Positions 50,891 to 60,048 of a stretch of DNA of 64,000 nucleotides are shown piece after piece. Made by a program: the position numbers and the translations under genes. The notes beneath the pieces are model-generated. The model was given only the letters and a program-made list of their open reading frames with translations, had not been told where the DNA came from and made no database searches. The DNA comes from Halomarinibacterium sp041392205 (GTDB taxonomy: Bacteria; Bacteroidota; Bacteroidia; Flavobacteriales; Flavobacteriaceae). Positions within the stretch are counted from its first letter, which is position 1. Every line of letters starts with the position of its first letter. Location of the stretch: the NCBI GenBank assembly GCA_041392205.1, contig JAWKMO010000003.1, positions 248,001 to 312,000 of the forward strand. Direction: 5' to 3'.

Positions 50891-53743
50891 TTACTTATTC
50901 AAATACATTTTACGCCTAGAATATAATTCATAAAACTCATCTTCTTTTAAACTATCTATAAACAAGATGCTTTCTCCTGTACTCTTCATCTCTGGACCTA
51001 GCTTTTTATCTACATTCGGAAACTTATTAAAACTGAAAACAGGCTGTTTAATAGCATATCCTTTTAAATGAGGCTGGAATTCAAAATCACTTAGTTTATT
51101 ATGACCAATCATTACTTTTGTGGCGTAATTTACATAAGGTTCTCCATACGCTTTTGCAATAAAGGGAACGGTTCTAGAAGCTCTTGGATTTGCCTCTATA
51201 ATATATACATGATCGTCTTTAATAGCAAACTGAATATTAATAAGCCCAACCGTATTTAATGCCAAAGCAATCTTTTTGGTATGATCTTTAATCTGTTGTA
51301 TGATTAAATCTCCTAAGTTGAACGGCGGTAAGGTGGCGTTAGAATCACCCGAGTGAACCCCGCAAGGTTCAATATGTTCCATAATACCAATGATGTATAC
51401 ATTTTCTCCATCGCAAATTGCATCGGCTTCGGCTTCAATGGCACCGTCTAGGTAATGATCCAACAGTAATTTATTATTAGGAATAGTACGCAATAAGTCT
51501 ACTACGTGTTCTTCCAATTCGCGTTTGTTAATGACAATTTTCATTCCTTGCCCCCCCAGTACATAGGAAGGCCGTATTAATAACGGAAAGTCCAATTGAT
51601 CTGCAAGAGCCAGTGCTTCTTCGGTGGTTTCGGCGGTTCCAAATTCTGGATACGGAATATTATTTTCCTTCAAAAGATTTGAAAAACTACCTCTGTCTTC
51701 CGCTAAATCTAGCGATTGATAGGTAGTACCCATAATTTTTATTCCGTAGCGATCGAGCTTTTCAGCCAATTTAAGGGCCGTTTGCCCACCTAACTGAACG
51801 ATCACCCCTTCCGGTTTTTCGTGGCGAATGATGTCGTAAATGTGTTCCCAAAAAACGGGTTCAAAATAGAGTTTATCGGCTACATCAAAATCGGTAGAAA
51901 CCGTTTCGGGATTGCAGTTAATCATAATGGTTTCGTACCCACACTCTGCAGCAGCCAATACCCCGTGAACACAACAATAATCAAATTCTATTCCTTGGCC
52001 TATTCGGTTAGGACCAGAGCCTAACACAATAATTTTCTTTTTGTCGGTTACTGGGCTATCATTTTCAGAATACGTTTTACCATCGCTGGTCACCATTTCA
52101 TTTTCAAAGGTGGAATAATAATAAGGTGTTTCTGCTTTAAATTCGGCTGCACACGTATCTACTAATTTATAAACTCTCTGAATATTTAATTCTTCCCGTT
52201 TTTTATACACCTGACTTTCAAGGCATTTAAGCATATGGGCAATTTGACGGTCACCGTAGCCTTTTTGTTTGGCTTCAAGCAATAATTCACGGGGCAAAGT
52301 ATCTAGTGTAAATCTTGAAATTTCTTTTTCTAGTAAGTATAACTCTTCGTATTGACGCAGAAACCACATATCAATTTTAGTAATTTCATGAATGCGGCTT
52401 AAAGGAATTCCCATCTGGATAGCATCGTAAATAACAAATACTCGGTCCCAACTTGCGTTGGTTAGTTTTTCAATAATTTGATCGTAATTGGTATAACTTT
52501 TTCCATCGGCTCCTAATCCATTTCGTTTAATTTCAAGCGATTGTGTGGCTTTATGTAAGGCTTCTTGAAAGGAACGGCCTATCCCCATCACCTCTCCTAC
52601 AGCTTTCATTTGGAGCCCTAAGGTACGATCGGCACCTTCAAATTTATCGAAATTCCAACGAGGGATTTTTACAATCACATAATCCAGTGTAGGCTCAAAT
52701 AATGCAGAAGTAGACTTTGTGATTTGATTATCGAGTTCATCCAAATTATACCCAATGGCTAACTTTGCAGCTATTTTTGCAATGGGATAACCCGTTGCTT
52801 TTGAGGCTAAAGCTGAAGAACGGGAAACCCGCGGATTAATTTCAATAGCAATAATTTCTTCCTTTTCATCGGGGCTTACAGCAAACTGAACATTACATCC
52901 TCCAGCAAAATTTCCAATACTACGCATCATATGTATGGCCATATCGCGCATACGCTGGAAAGTAACATCGCTTAAAGTCATTGCGGGTGCAACAGTAATA
53001 GAATCTCCTGTGTGAATTCCCATGGGGTCCATATTTTCTATGGTGCAGATAATAACAACATTATCATTATTATCCCGCAGTAATTCTAGCTCAAATTCTT
53101 TCCATCCCATCATGGCTTTATCGATCATAACTTCATGAATGGGAGAAACTTCAAGTCCATTTTTTAAATGTTGATCAAAATCATCGGCTTTGTAAACAAT
53201 GGATGCTCCTGCGCCTCCAAGGGTAAAAGAAGATCGAATCACTAAAGGAAATCCAAATTCTTGTGCAATTTCTTTCCCTTTTAAATACGAATTTGCGGTG
53301 GCTTGGGGCGCCATTGGAATTCCTATTTCACCCATTAACTTTCGAAATTGTTCTCTATCTTCCGTAATGTTAATGGCATTAATATCGACTCCAATAATTT
53401 TTACGTCAAAATCTTTCCAAATTCCTTTTTCATCAGCTTCAATACACAAATTTAAGGCTGTTTGTCCTCCCATAGTAGGTAATACAGCATCTATTTGTGG
53501 ATGTTCTTTTAAAATTTTTACGATCGATTTTGTTGTTAATGGCAAAAGATAAATATGATCTGCCATCACGGGGTCCGTCATGATGGTTGCGGGATTGGAG
53601 TTAATTAAAACGGTTTCTATTCCGTCTTCTCGTAAAGAGCGTAAGGCTTGAGATCCCGAGTAATCAAATTCACATGCTTGACCAATGATGATAGGTCCTG
53701 AGCCAATAATAAGAATAGATTTTAAATCGTTGTTTTTGGGCAT
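50891..53743 (-). CDS. carB: Carbamoyl-phosphate synthase large subunit, lacking the regulatory domain
   Basis: 950 residues against about 1070 in E. coli. Both ATP-grasp halves are present: IIIGQACEFDYSGSQA, NPATIMTDP, GGAGASIVY for the first and GPNRIGQGIEFDYCC, GGQTALKLAE for the second. The sequence stops after GPEMKSTGESILFIDSLKEDEFYEL, where the MGS-like allosteric domain would begin, so control by UMP or IMP and ornithine through that domain should be absent. It makes carbamoyl phosphate for pyrimidine and arginine synthesis. carA is not in the window. Confidence 0.95.
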   Translation of the reverse strand: MPKNNDLKSILIIGSGPIIIGQACEFDYSGSQALRSLREDGIETVLINSNPATIMTDPVMADHIYLLPLTTKSIVKILKEHPQIDAVLPTMGGQTALNLCIEADEKGIWKDFDVKIIGVDINAINITEDREQFRKLMGEIGIPMAPQATANSYLKGKEIAQEFGFPLVIRSSFTLGGAGASIVYKADDFDQHLKNGLEVSPIHEVMIDKAMMGWKEFELELLRDNNDNVVIICTIENMDPMGIHTGDSITVAPAMTLSDVTFQRMRDMAIHMMRSIGNFAGGCNVQFAVSPDEKEEIIAIEINPRVSRSSALASKATGYPIAKIAAKLAIGYNLDELDNQITKSTSALFEPTLDYVIVKIPRWNFDKFEGADRTLGLQMKAVGEVMGIGRSFQEALHKATQSLEIKRNGLGADGKSYTNYDQIIEKLTNASWDRVFVIYDAIQMGIPLSRIHEITKIDMWFLRQYEELYLLEKEISRFTLDTLPRELLLEAKQKGYGDRQIAHMLKCLESQVYKKREELNIQRVYKLVDTCAAEFKAETPYYYSTFENEMVTSDGKTYSENDSPVTDKKKIIVLGSGPNRIGQGIEFDYCCVHGVLAAAECGYETIMINCNPETVSTDFDVADKLYFEPVFWEHIYDIIRHEKPEGVIVQLGGQTALKLAEKLDRYGIKIMGTTYQSLDLAEDRGSFSNLLKENNIPYPEFGTAETTEEALALADQLDFPLLIRPSYVLGGQGMKIVINKRELEEHVVDLLRTIPNNKLLLDHYLDGAIEAEADAICDGENVYIIGIMEHIEPCGVHSGDSNATLPPFNLGDLIIQQIKDHTKKIALALNTVGLINIQFAIKDDHVYIIEANPRASRTVPFIAKAYGEPYVNYATKVMIGHNKLSDFEFQPHLKGYAIKQPVFSFNKFPNVDKKLGPEMKSTGESILFIDSLKEDEFYELYSRRKMYLNK

Positions 53744-53796
53744 TTTGTGCTATTTTTTTTCGGTGTTTAAAATTACGATTCGTTAGGGTATAAAAA

Positions 53797-53826
53797 AAAG
53801 GTGTTGTTAAAAAACAACACCTTTTT
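53797..53826 (-). terminator. Terminator of rpmH
   Basis: GGTGTTGTT (53800-53808), loop AAAA, AACAACACC (53813-53821), with A-rich and T-rich flanks on the two sides. It is symmetrical enough to act on the minus strand after rpmH and could also work on plus. Confidence 0.85.
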
Positions 53827-53844
53827 ATGTTAGAGTTATCAACA

Positions 53845-54006
53845 TTATTTTTTGTGACGTGGTTCAGAAGATACCGTTAGTTTTTTTCGGCCTTTTGCTC
53901 TACGAGCAGCCAATACTTTACGTCCGTTTACCGTTGCCATACGCTCCATAAAACCGTGCTTATTTCTTCTTTTTCTTTTTGATGGCTGAAATGTTCTCTT
54001 GCTCAT
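53845..54006 (-). CDS. rpmH: 50S ribosomal protein bL34
   Basis: 53 residues, MSKRTFQPSKRKRRNKHGF at the N-terminus and the typical GRKVLAARRAKGRKKLTV core. It is a 23S-binding small basic protein. The C-terminus is slightly longer than the ~46-residue E. coli form, as in other Bacteroidota. Confidence 0.96.
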   Translation of the reverse strand: MSKRTFQPSKRKRRNKHGFMERMATVNGRKVLAARRAKGRKKLTVSSEPRHKK

Positions 54007-54067
54007 TGTAAATTTTCTTAAATCTTCTGATACTTGCTCCTAAAGAGCCTTTTCTTAAAGTCGGGTG

Positions 54068-54097
54068 CAAATATACAATCATTTTTCACTTAGACAA
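54068..54097 (-). promoter_or_regulatory. rpmH promoter
   Basis: Minus strand TTG (54097-54095), exactly 19 bases, TATATTTG (54075-54068). Perfect Bacteroidota consensus. Confidence 0.8.
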
Positions 54098-54163
54098 ACC
54101 TAAAAGTAAAAATATTTTTGATTGTTTTTAGTACCTTTGCCAACCTACATTAAATAGTAATTC

Positions 54164-54730
54164 ATGTTCAACAAAAATATAAAATTAGTCCTCACAGCCC
54201 TTATTTTAGGGCTATCGATTTGGCAATTTATTGAAGGAAATATTGGCAATGGGATTATGTACTTTCTTCTATCTCTTGTTTTTGTTTTTCTTTATTTTAA
54301 AAACGAGATAATTTTACTAGCGTTTTTACGACTTAGAAAGCAAGATTTTCCTGGCGCAAAAAGATGGCTCGATAAAATTAAAAATCCAGAAGCAGCGCTT
54401 GTTACTAAACAACAAGGGTATTACAATTATTTAAATGGATTAATGGTTTCTCAAACCAATCTAAACGAAGCAGAAAAATACTTTAGAAAAGCAGAAAAAT
54501 TAGGGTTAAGCATGAGCGCCGATATGGCCATGGTAAAGTTAAATTTAGCTGGGGTTGCCATGACTAAAAACCGAAAAAGAGAAGCCGAAACCTTACTTGC
54601 TGAAGCAAAAAAATTGGATAAGCACAACATGCTTGGCGACCAAATTAAAATGATGCAACAGCAAATGAAAAAAGCAAATATCCCTAAACAACAATTTGGG
54701 AGAGGTGGAAAAGGGGGAAGATATAGATAA
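54164..54730 (+). CDS. Membrane-anchored TPR-like protein
   Basis: 188 residues. Two N-terminal membrane helices (ILGLSIWQFI, IMYFLLSLVFVFLYF) precede helical repeats resembling TPR units (QQGYYNYLNGLMVSQTNLNEAEKYFRKAEKLGL, NRKREAETLLAEAKKLD) and a basic glycine-rich tail (GRGGKGGRYR). A scaffold role at the inner membrane is plausible but not shown. TACCTTTG (54132-54139) is a consensus -7 box. Confidence 0.8.
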   Translation: MFNKNIKLVLTALILGLSIWQFIEGNIGNGIMYFLLSLVFVFLYFKNEIILLAFLRLRKQDFPGAKRWLDKIKNPEAALVTKQQGYYNYLNGLMVSQTNLNEAEKYFRKAEKLGLSMSADMAMVKLNLAGVAMTKNRKREAETLLAEAKKLDKHNMLGDQIKMMQQQMKKANIPKQQFGRGGKGGRYR

Positions 54731-54803
54731 TAAGCTTTTGATATTTAAATATTTAATATACAAAAAAAATCGTATATTTTGTACTTATTTCATCCAGCAT
54801 TAG

Positions 54804-54811
54804 TACATTTG
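54804..54811 (+). promoter_or_regulatory. -7 promoter box in an extended conserved motif
   Basis: TACATTTG, with TTG at 54779-54781 (22-base spacer). The 21 bases at 54800-54820 recur with one mismatch at 63667-63687 upstream of the DUF4199 gene. Confidence 0.6.
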
Positions 54812-54834
54812 TTTGCTAACCAAATCTAGTGCCT

Positions 54835-55500
54835 ATGGGTAAACTACTACTTGCCCTCTTTCTTTTAACCTCACTAGTTTCCTATGCTCAAGATTTCGAG
54901 TCTAAGACCTACTTTTCAGATGTTATTGAAAAAAACATCCGAAAATATAGAATCAATGCTAAAAGAGCATACGTAAAAAACGATTTGGAAAGAGCCCAGT
55001 TTCTATTCGATTCCCTCATAAATCATGTCGTTAAAAACTCTTATATAGATAATTTTAAAGTGCGAAAATTTAGTGGTAAGAAGATAGAGCTTCACGAATT
55101 TGAAAAGCCTATTTACTTAATCACCTATGCTACTTGGTGCACCCCAGGAATAGGGGAAATTCCTGCGCTTAATGATATTGTAGAAAATTATAGCAACGAA
55201 ATAGACTTTGTGATGCTTTTTTGGGGCTCCAAAAAAGATATAAGAAAATTAAAGCAAAATATAAATGGAAAAATAAACATCCTTTATGTAGACGAAAAAG
55301 AGAATAAAAATGATTTTGTTATTAGATGCATGAAACATACCCTTGGCTTTCCAACTTCATTTTTTATATCAAAAGACAAAAAAATATTAGATGTTAGGAG
55401 AAATTTTCTACACCATTATAGTGAAGAATACACAAAATCCTACAATGCAAATTATCAAGCCTTTACCAGCGGAGTTTCCCTTTTACAGAATCAAGATTAA
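54835..55500 (+). CDS. Secreted thioredoxin-like protein with one active-site Cys
   Basis: 221 residues from ATG 54835 (MGKLLLALFLLTSLVSYAQ signal peptide); a GTG two codons earlier adds nothing. A TlpA-like thioredoxin fold spans about 75-200: YLITYATWCTPGIGEIPALNDIV and LGFPTSFFISKDKKILD with the cis-Pro. Where thioredoxins have CxxC it has CTPG, so only one Cys is present and disulfide exchange would need an external partner. It may be a sensor or chaperone-like thioredoxin, unproven. Confidence 0.85.
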   Translation: MGKLLLALFLLTSLVSYAQDFESKTYFSDVIEKNIRKYRINAKRAYVKNDLERAQFLFDSLINHVVKNSYIDNFKVRKFSGKKIELHEFEKPIYLITYATWCTPGIGEIPALNDIVENYSNEIDFVMLFWGSKKDIRKLKQNINGKINILYVDEKENKNDFVIRCMKHTLGFPTSFFISKDKKILDVRRNFLHHYSEEYTKSYNANYQAFTSGVSLLQNQD

Positions 55501-55505
55501 CAACA

Positions 55506-55877
55506 TTACTTTGAAAAAAAGAGCTTAAAAGCAACAAAAAGAAGAATAAAAGCAAATATTTTTTTCAACATTACTTGGTCAATTTTTATGGCTAATTTTG
55601 ACCCTAAATACCCCCCTACAACAAAAAAAACAGCAATAATAATAGCATATTTCCACTGAATAGGAAAGCCAGATTTATGATAGGTGTAGGCTGCAATAAA
55701 CGTAACAGGTACCGCTAAAACTGCAAGACTCATTCCTTGCGCTTGATGCTGATTGTAACCTAAAAGCAACATCATTAAAGGAATCATTACAACGCCTCCA
55801 CCTACCCCCATAAAACCACTTAAAATTCCTGCTAAAACGCCAATAGCCACTAAAGAAATAACTACTTCAAAATTCAT
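55506..55877 (-). CDS. Half-size TSUP (TauE/SafE-like) permease
   Basis: 123 residues, four membrane helices. The signature LAGILSGFMGVGGGVVMIPLMMLLL is near the N-terminus. Full TSUP exporters have two such halves (about 250 residues), so this one probably works as a dimer. It is likely an anion exporter for sulfite, sulfonates or similar. One base separates it from the MltD-like gene upstream. Confidence 0.86.
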   Translation of the reverse strand: MNFEVVISLVAIGVLAGILSGFMGVGGGVVMIPLMMLLLGYNQHQAQGMSLAVLAVPVTFIAAYTYHKSGFPIQWKYAIIIAVFFVVGGYLGSKLAIKIDQVMLKKIFAFILLFVAFKLFFSK

Positions 55878-55878
55878 G

Positions 55879-56823
55879 TTATTCGATGGTTTTGTAATAT
55901 CCTTTTTCAGGAATTTCTATTATATACTCTTTTTTACTGGCATTTTTAAGATAGGTTTCCCGTAACCAAGGATTATGTATTTTTAGTATTTTATAATTAA
56001 TCCCAAAGTTCTTGGCAAAAGCTGCAAAATTTGTAACCGAACTATCCACTTTTACTTTATAAGTTGGAATGGTTTTGTAAACATCTTCTGGCTCAAAATG
56101 AAATCCATATTTTTTGGGATTGCTCATAATTTCTTTAATAGCTACAATTCTAAATACATACCTACTTGTTTCATTGTTTAATAATAAATTATAATAATCC
56201 CCCACTTCTTGTCGCTTCATTTGATTTAAAACACCACCATTTCCTGCATTATAGGCTGCCGCAGCGGCCGTCCAACTTCCAAATTTTTCTTTCGAATTTT
56301 TTAAATACGCTGCTGCCACTTTGGTCGCTTTTTCTAAATGATATCGTTCATCTACATAATCGTTAACCTCTAAACCATATTCTTTTCCAGTAGTATTTAA
56401 AAATTGCCAAAAACCAGCAGCTCCTGCTGGTGATTTTACATTGTCCAATCCACTTTCTGCGACGGCTAAATATTTGAAATCGTCTGGTAGTCCATATTTT
56501 TTTAATAAGGCTTCAATTATAGGAAAATACTTATGACTTCTTTTAATTAAAATAAGCATATTGCTTTGCCAATACGTATTAACTAACAGTTCCCTATCTA
56601 TACGTTCTCTAATATCGGGGTCATTTACAGGCATCGGTTCGCCAGCAAAGTTTAAATCTTCAGGAATCTCCAAAGCATATATATTTTGTGTAGGAGTTGG
56701 GTTTTCTAAAACAGCATCACTCGCAGGACCTGAGAGTTGCTTTGGACTTTGTACAGCATTGGTAGTTAAAAAAACAATTCCAACTAATACTGTTCCTAAG
56801 CCAATTTTTGACAATATATTCAT
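55879..56823 (-). CDS. Membrane-bound lytic murein transglycosylase, MltD-like
   Basis: 314 residues from ATG 56823 (MNILSKIGLGTVLVGIVFLT). Catalytic Glu123 sits in AESGLDNVKSPAGAAGFWQF, typical of SLT family 1. AYNAGNGGVLNQM follows. The C-terminal SVTNFAAFAKNFGINYKILKIHNPWL resembles a LysM unit. It cleaves the glycan strand of murein, forming 1,6-anhydro ends. In one direction with the TSUP gene and the alpha/beta hydrolase gene. Confidence 0.88.
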   Translation of the reverse strand: MNILSKIGLGTVLVGIVFLTTNAVQSPKQLSGPASDAVLENPTPTQNIYALEIPEDLNFAGEPMPVNDPDIRERIDRELLVNTYWQSNMLILIKRSHKYFPIIEALLKKYGLPDDFKYLAVAESGLDNVKSPAGAAGFWQFLNTTGKEYGLEVNDYVDERYHLEKATKVAAAYLKNSKEKFGSWTAAAAAYNAGNGGVLNQMKRQEVGDYYNLLLNNETSRYVFRIVAIKEIMSNPKKYGFHFEPEDVYKTIPTYKVKVDSSVTNFAAFAKNFGINYKILKIHNPWLRETYLKNASKKEYIIEIPEKGYYKTIE

Positions 56824-56864
56824 AATACAATTTTTTTTTAAAGATAAAAAACACAATTGGTAAT

Positions 56865-57524
56865 CTACTTATTTTCAATGATATTTTGTAATAATTTACT
56901 CACTTTACTTCCCTTATTTAATATCATAATATGTGTTCCTCCTTCTAACACCCTAACATTTTTTATATTCTTAATTGGAAAAACGGCATCCAGACTTCCA
57001 TGAATATGAAACACCTCTTGAGCAGGTTTCTTTCTAGACCAATTGACCATTTGCGCTATGGCCCAATCAAGATAGACTTTATCTTTAATAGAAAGATACT
57101 CGTTATAAAGTTTTAGCCTTTTTTTACTCTTTGGACCAATAGCAAACTTAGTTAAATCGCCTGCTGAGGCTACAACGCCTGTGGGTAAAAGCTTGTATAC
57201 TTTTGTCACTTTTGCCACTTCAAATCTTTTAGGAAGTTCTTGCCTACACTTTACACTTGAGATAATAATAAGCTTGGAAAGTTTTAAATAATTAGCCATC
57301 TCTTGAACCACTACACCCCCAAAGGAAACCCCAACCAATATGGCCTCTTTTTGAGTAACAAAAGTAGCCATTCTTTGTGCATAAGAGGAGAGACTTTCTT
57401 TTTTTTGGGGTAATATCCATTCAATAATATGAATTTGATACTCCTCCTTAGGCAGAACAATATTTTTGAAAATTTCACTCCCTGCAGCAAGCCCAGGGAC
57501 AAAATATAGGTGCTTTATTTCCAT
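56865..57524 (-). CDS. Alpha/beta hydrolase
   Basis: 219 residues from the Met at 57524 (MEIKHLYFVPGLAAGS); the Met at 57542 is also possible. Nucleophile elbow GVSFGG near residue 66, and HIHGSLDAVFPI carries the acid, with the catalytic His in EGGTHIMIL. Small esterase or lipase-like protein; substrate unknown. Confidence 0.82.
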   Translation of the reverse strand: MEIKHLYFVPGLAAGSEIFKNIVLPKEEYQIHIIEWILPQKKESLSSYAQRMATFVTQKEAILVGVSFGGVVVQEMANYLKLSKLIIISSVKCRQELPKRFEVAKVTKVYKLLPTGVVASAGDLTKFAIGPKSKKRLKLYNEYLSIKDKVYLDWAIAQMVNWSRKKPAQEVFHIHGSLDAVFPIKNIKNVRVLEGGTHIMILNKGSKVSKLLQNIIENK

Positions 57525-57611
57525 TAGGGAATCCTTTAACACTCCTTTTTACAAAGGAAACTTATAAAATTTGTAACTTTACGGTATAAAGATACTATTC
57601 CTATTGAAAGC

Positions 57612-58328
57612 ATGAAGAAGATTTTACACCCTGCATCCACTCGTGGTAATGCCGATTATGGTTGGTTACAGGCAAAATACTCTTTCAGTTTTGCCAATTA
57701 TTTTGATCCTAACCGTTTACAATTTGGGCTTTTAAGAGTTTTAAATGACGATGTTGTGGCACCTGCTATGGGTTTTGGAAGTCATCCTCATAAAAACATG
57801 GAAATAGTTACCATTCCGCAATTTGGCGCCGTAAAACATAAAGATTCTATGGGGAATGAAGGCATTGTTGCTACTGGCGATATCCAAGTAATGAGCGCAG
57901 GAAGCGGCGTAGAGCATAGTGAGGTGAATGCCAGTGCAAAAGACCCATTAAAACTTTTTCAGATATGGGTTTTCCCAGAAGAAGAAAATGTACCTCCAAG
58001 ATATGATCAAAAAAAAATTGCAGATTTACTAATTCCTAATCAAATTAGTACCGTTGTAAAACCCAAAACGGAAGCCTTAGAAAATGACCTTTGGATACAC
58101 CAACAAGCGTACTTCAATTTAGGTGAATTTACCGAGAACATTGCAACAACATATACCTTAAAAAAAGAAGAACACGGTATTTATCTTATGGTGATTGAAG
58201 GTGAAATTACCATAGATAATGAAATCCTTAAAAGTAGGGATGCCATGGGTATATGGGAAACTAAAGAAGTAAGCTTCTCGATAACCAAAGGCACCCAATT
58301 ATTGCTCATAGAAGTACCGATGAATTAA
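57612..58328 (+). CDS. Pirin-family protein
   Basis: 238 residues. The iron site is complete: His58 and His60 (SHPHKN), His102 and Glu104 (GVEHSE). Bicupin fold. Bacterial pirins are quercetin dioxygenases or regulators of metabolic enzymes; the substrate is unknown here. Followed at 13 bp by a small GNAT-like gene on the same strand. Confidence 0.92.
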   Translation: MKKILHPASTRGNADYGWLQAKYSFSFANYFDPNRLQFGLLRVLNDDVVAPAMGFGSHPHKNMEIVTIPQFGAVKHKDSMGNEGIVATGDIQVMSAGSGVEHSEVNASAKDPLKLFQIWVFPEEENVPPRYDQKKIADLLIPNQISTVVKPKTEALENDLWIHQQAYFNLGEFTENIATTYTLKKEEHGIYLMVIEGEITIDNEILKSRDAMGIWETKEVSFSITKGTQLLLIEVPMN

Positions 58329-58341
58329 AAACTCCCCCACT

Positions 58342-58641
58342 ATGATTGAAGATGTAGCTATTACCGATAACGAATTTTTAAGACAATTTGAACTTGAAGT
58401 AGGCGACAATATGGCGCGAATTGAGTACGCACTACAAGATCGAAAAATTTTCCTCACCAAATATGATATGCCTAATGATATGGAAGAACAAGGTTTTAGG
58501 GATATTTTTATTAAAGCGGTTTTTGAAGAAATTAAAAAAAGAAATATTAGCCTAATGCCTACAAGCCCCGAAATAGTGGGCTTTTTAAGAAGAAATAGGC
58601 GACAATATAAGGAGTTACTACCCGTTGGTATTAATATTTAA
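58342..58641 (+). CDS. Small GNAT-like acetyltransferase (YidJ/YjdJ-type)
   Basis: 99 residues. MARIEYALQDRKIFLTKYDMPNDMEEQGFRD matches the single-domain GCN5-related family of about 90-100 residues (PF14542). The acetyl-CoA site is RNRRQY-like, and the substrate is unknown. The stop codon shares TTAA with the convergent mtaB (58638-58641). Confidence 0.83.
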   Translation: MIEDVAITDNEFLRQFELEVGDNMARIEYALQDRKIFLTKYDMPNDMEEQGFRDIFIKAVFEEIKKRNISLMPTSPEIVGFLRRNRRQYKELLPVGINI

Positions 58642-59987
58642 GCAACTATCGGTTCCTTTACAAACTCAAATCGTACCAATCCATCTTCATCAATTTTAGT
58701 AAGTGTTATTGTATGCAGTGTATTTACCAACTCTGGATTCCAATGGAATTTCACCTTTACATAATTTTCTGTAAATCCGTGAATATACCCTTCTTTATTT
58801 TCGCCTTCAAATAAAACCGTTCTCGTAGTTCCTAACTGACTTTCATAAAAAGCCCTCCTTTTTTTGGCTGAAAGACCACGAAGCATTTTACTTCTTTTTG
58901 CGCGTACTTTATGAGGCACTACTCCTTCCATTTCAGCAGCTATGGTATTATCTCTTTCAGAATAAGTAAACACATGTAAATACGAAATATCCAATTCATT
59001 TAAAAAATGATACGTTTCCAAAAACCGCTCTTCAGTCTCCCCCGGAAAACCAACAATGACATCTACCCCAATGCAAGCGTGGGGCATCACTTCTTTAATT
59101 TTTGCCACGCGATCTACATACAATTCCTTTACATACCGACGACGCATTAATTTCAGTAAATCGTTACTGCCACTTTGTAAAGGGATATGAAAATGCGGTA
59201 CAAAGGTTTTGGAATTAGCTACAAACGCAATCGTTTCATTTTTCAGTAAATTGGGCTCAATGGAAGAGATACGGAGGCGTTCAATGCCTTCCACAGTATC
59301 TAGAGCCTCGCACAGTTCAAAAAAAGTGTGTTCATGCTTCTTATTGCCAAATTCTCCTTTTCCGTAATCTCCAATATTGACTCCAGTAAGCACTATCTCT
59401 TTAATTCCTTGTGCTGAAATTTCAGCAGCATTTCTCAATACATTTTCTAAGGTATCACTTCTTGAAATTCCGCGTGCCAATGGAATGGTACAATAGGTGC
59501 ACTTATAATCGCATCCGTCTTGCACTTTTAAAAAAGCACGGGTTCGGTCACCAATAGAATACGAACCTACATAAAAATTGGCTTCATCAATTTCACAAGA
59601 ATGTATAGATGCAACCCCTCGACTGCGCTCGGGGTGACTTAGAAGTTCATTAATATAACTGGTTACTTTAAATTTTTCAGTAGCGCCCAGCACCAAATCC
59701 ACTCCGTCCACAGCTGCCAATTCCTGAGGCTTTAGTTGTGCATAACAGCCAACAGCCACCAAAAAAGCATCAGGATTTACCTTTAAAGCTTGCTTTACAA
59801 TCGTTTTAAATCGCTTATCGGCATTATCGGTAACGCTACACGTATTAATAACGTACACATCTGCCTTTTCAGAAAAGTCCACACGCTCAAAACCTTCTTC
59901 AGTAAAACTACGCGCAATGGTGGAAGTTTCACTGAAATTCAATTTACATCCTAAAGTGTAAAAGGCGGCTTTTTTAGTAGCGTTCAT
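58638..59987 (-). CDS. mtaB: tRNA t6A methylthiotransferase MtaB with in-frame repeat insertion
   Basis: 449 residues. Auxiliary [4Fe-4S] Cys14, Cys50 and Cys81. Radical-SAM cluster CDYKCTYC, with Cys159, Cys163 and Cys166. A TRAM-like C-terminal domain ends the chain. It adds a methylthio group to t6A37 of ANN-reading tRNAs. Residues 117-125 read SHPERSRGV, encoded by the REP-like element at 59614-59637. They lie in the linker between the methylthiotransferase and SAM domains, so activity may be preserved. Confidence 0.92.
   Translation of the reverse strand: MNATKKAAFYTLGCKLNFSETSTIARSFTEEGFERVDFSEKADVYVINTCSVTDNADKRFKTIVKQALKVNPDAFLVAVGCYAQLKPQELAAVDGVDLVLGATEKFKVTSYINELLSHPERSRGVASIHSCEIDEANFYVGSYSIGDRTRAFLKVQDGCDYKCTYCTIPLARGISRSDTLENVLRNAAEISAQGIKEIVLTGVNIGDYGKGEFGNKKHEHTFFELCEALDTVEGIERLRISSIEPNLLKNETIAFVANSKTFVPHFHIPLQSGSNDLLKLMRRRYVKELYVDRVAKIKEVMPHACIGVDVIVGFPGETEERFLETYHFLNELDISYLHVFTYSERDNTIAAEMEGVVPHKVRAKRSKMLRGLSAKKRRAFYESQLGTTRTVLFEGENKEGYIHGFTENYVKVKFHWNPELVNTLHTITLTKIDEDGLVRFEFVKEPIVA
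59614..59637 (-). repeat. REP-like element coding SHPERSRGV inside mtaB
   Basis: ACCCCTCGACTGCGCTCGGGG palindrome. It is the same family as 10534, 43381 and 47921, here within a coding frame. Confidence 0.85.
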
Positions 59988-60048
59988 TCTTGTATTTTAG
60001 CAAACTAGTAGGCAAAAGTACAAACTATAATTGTATCCTTACAAACTA

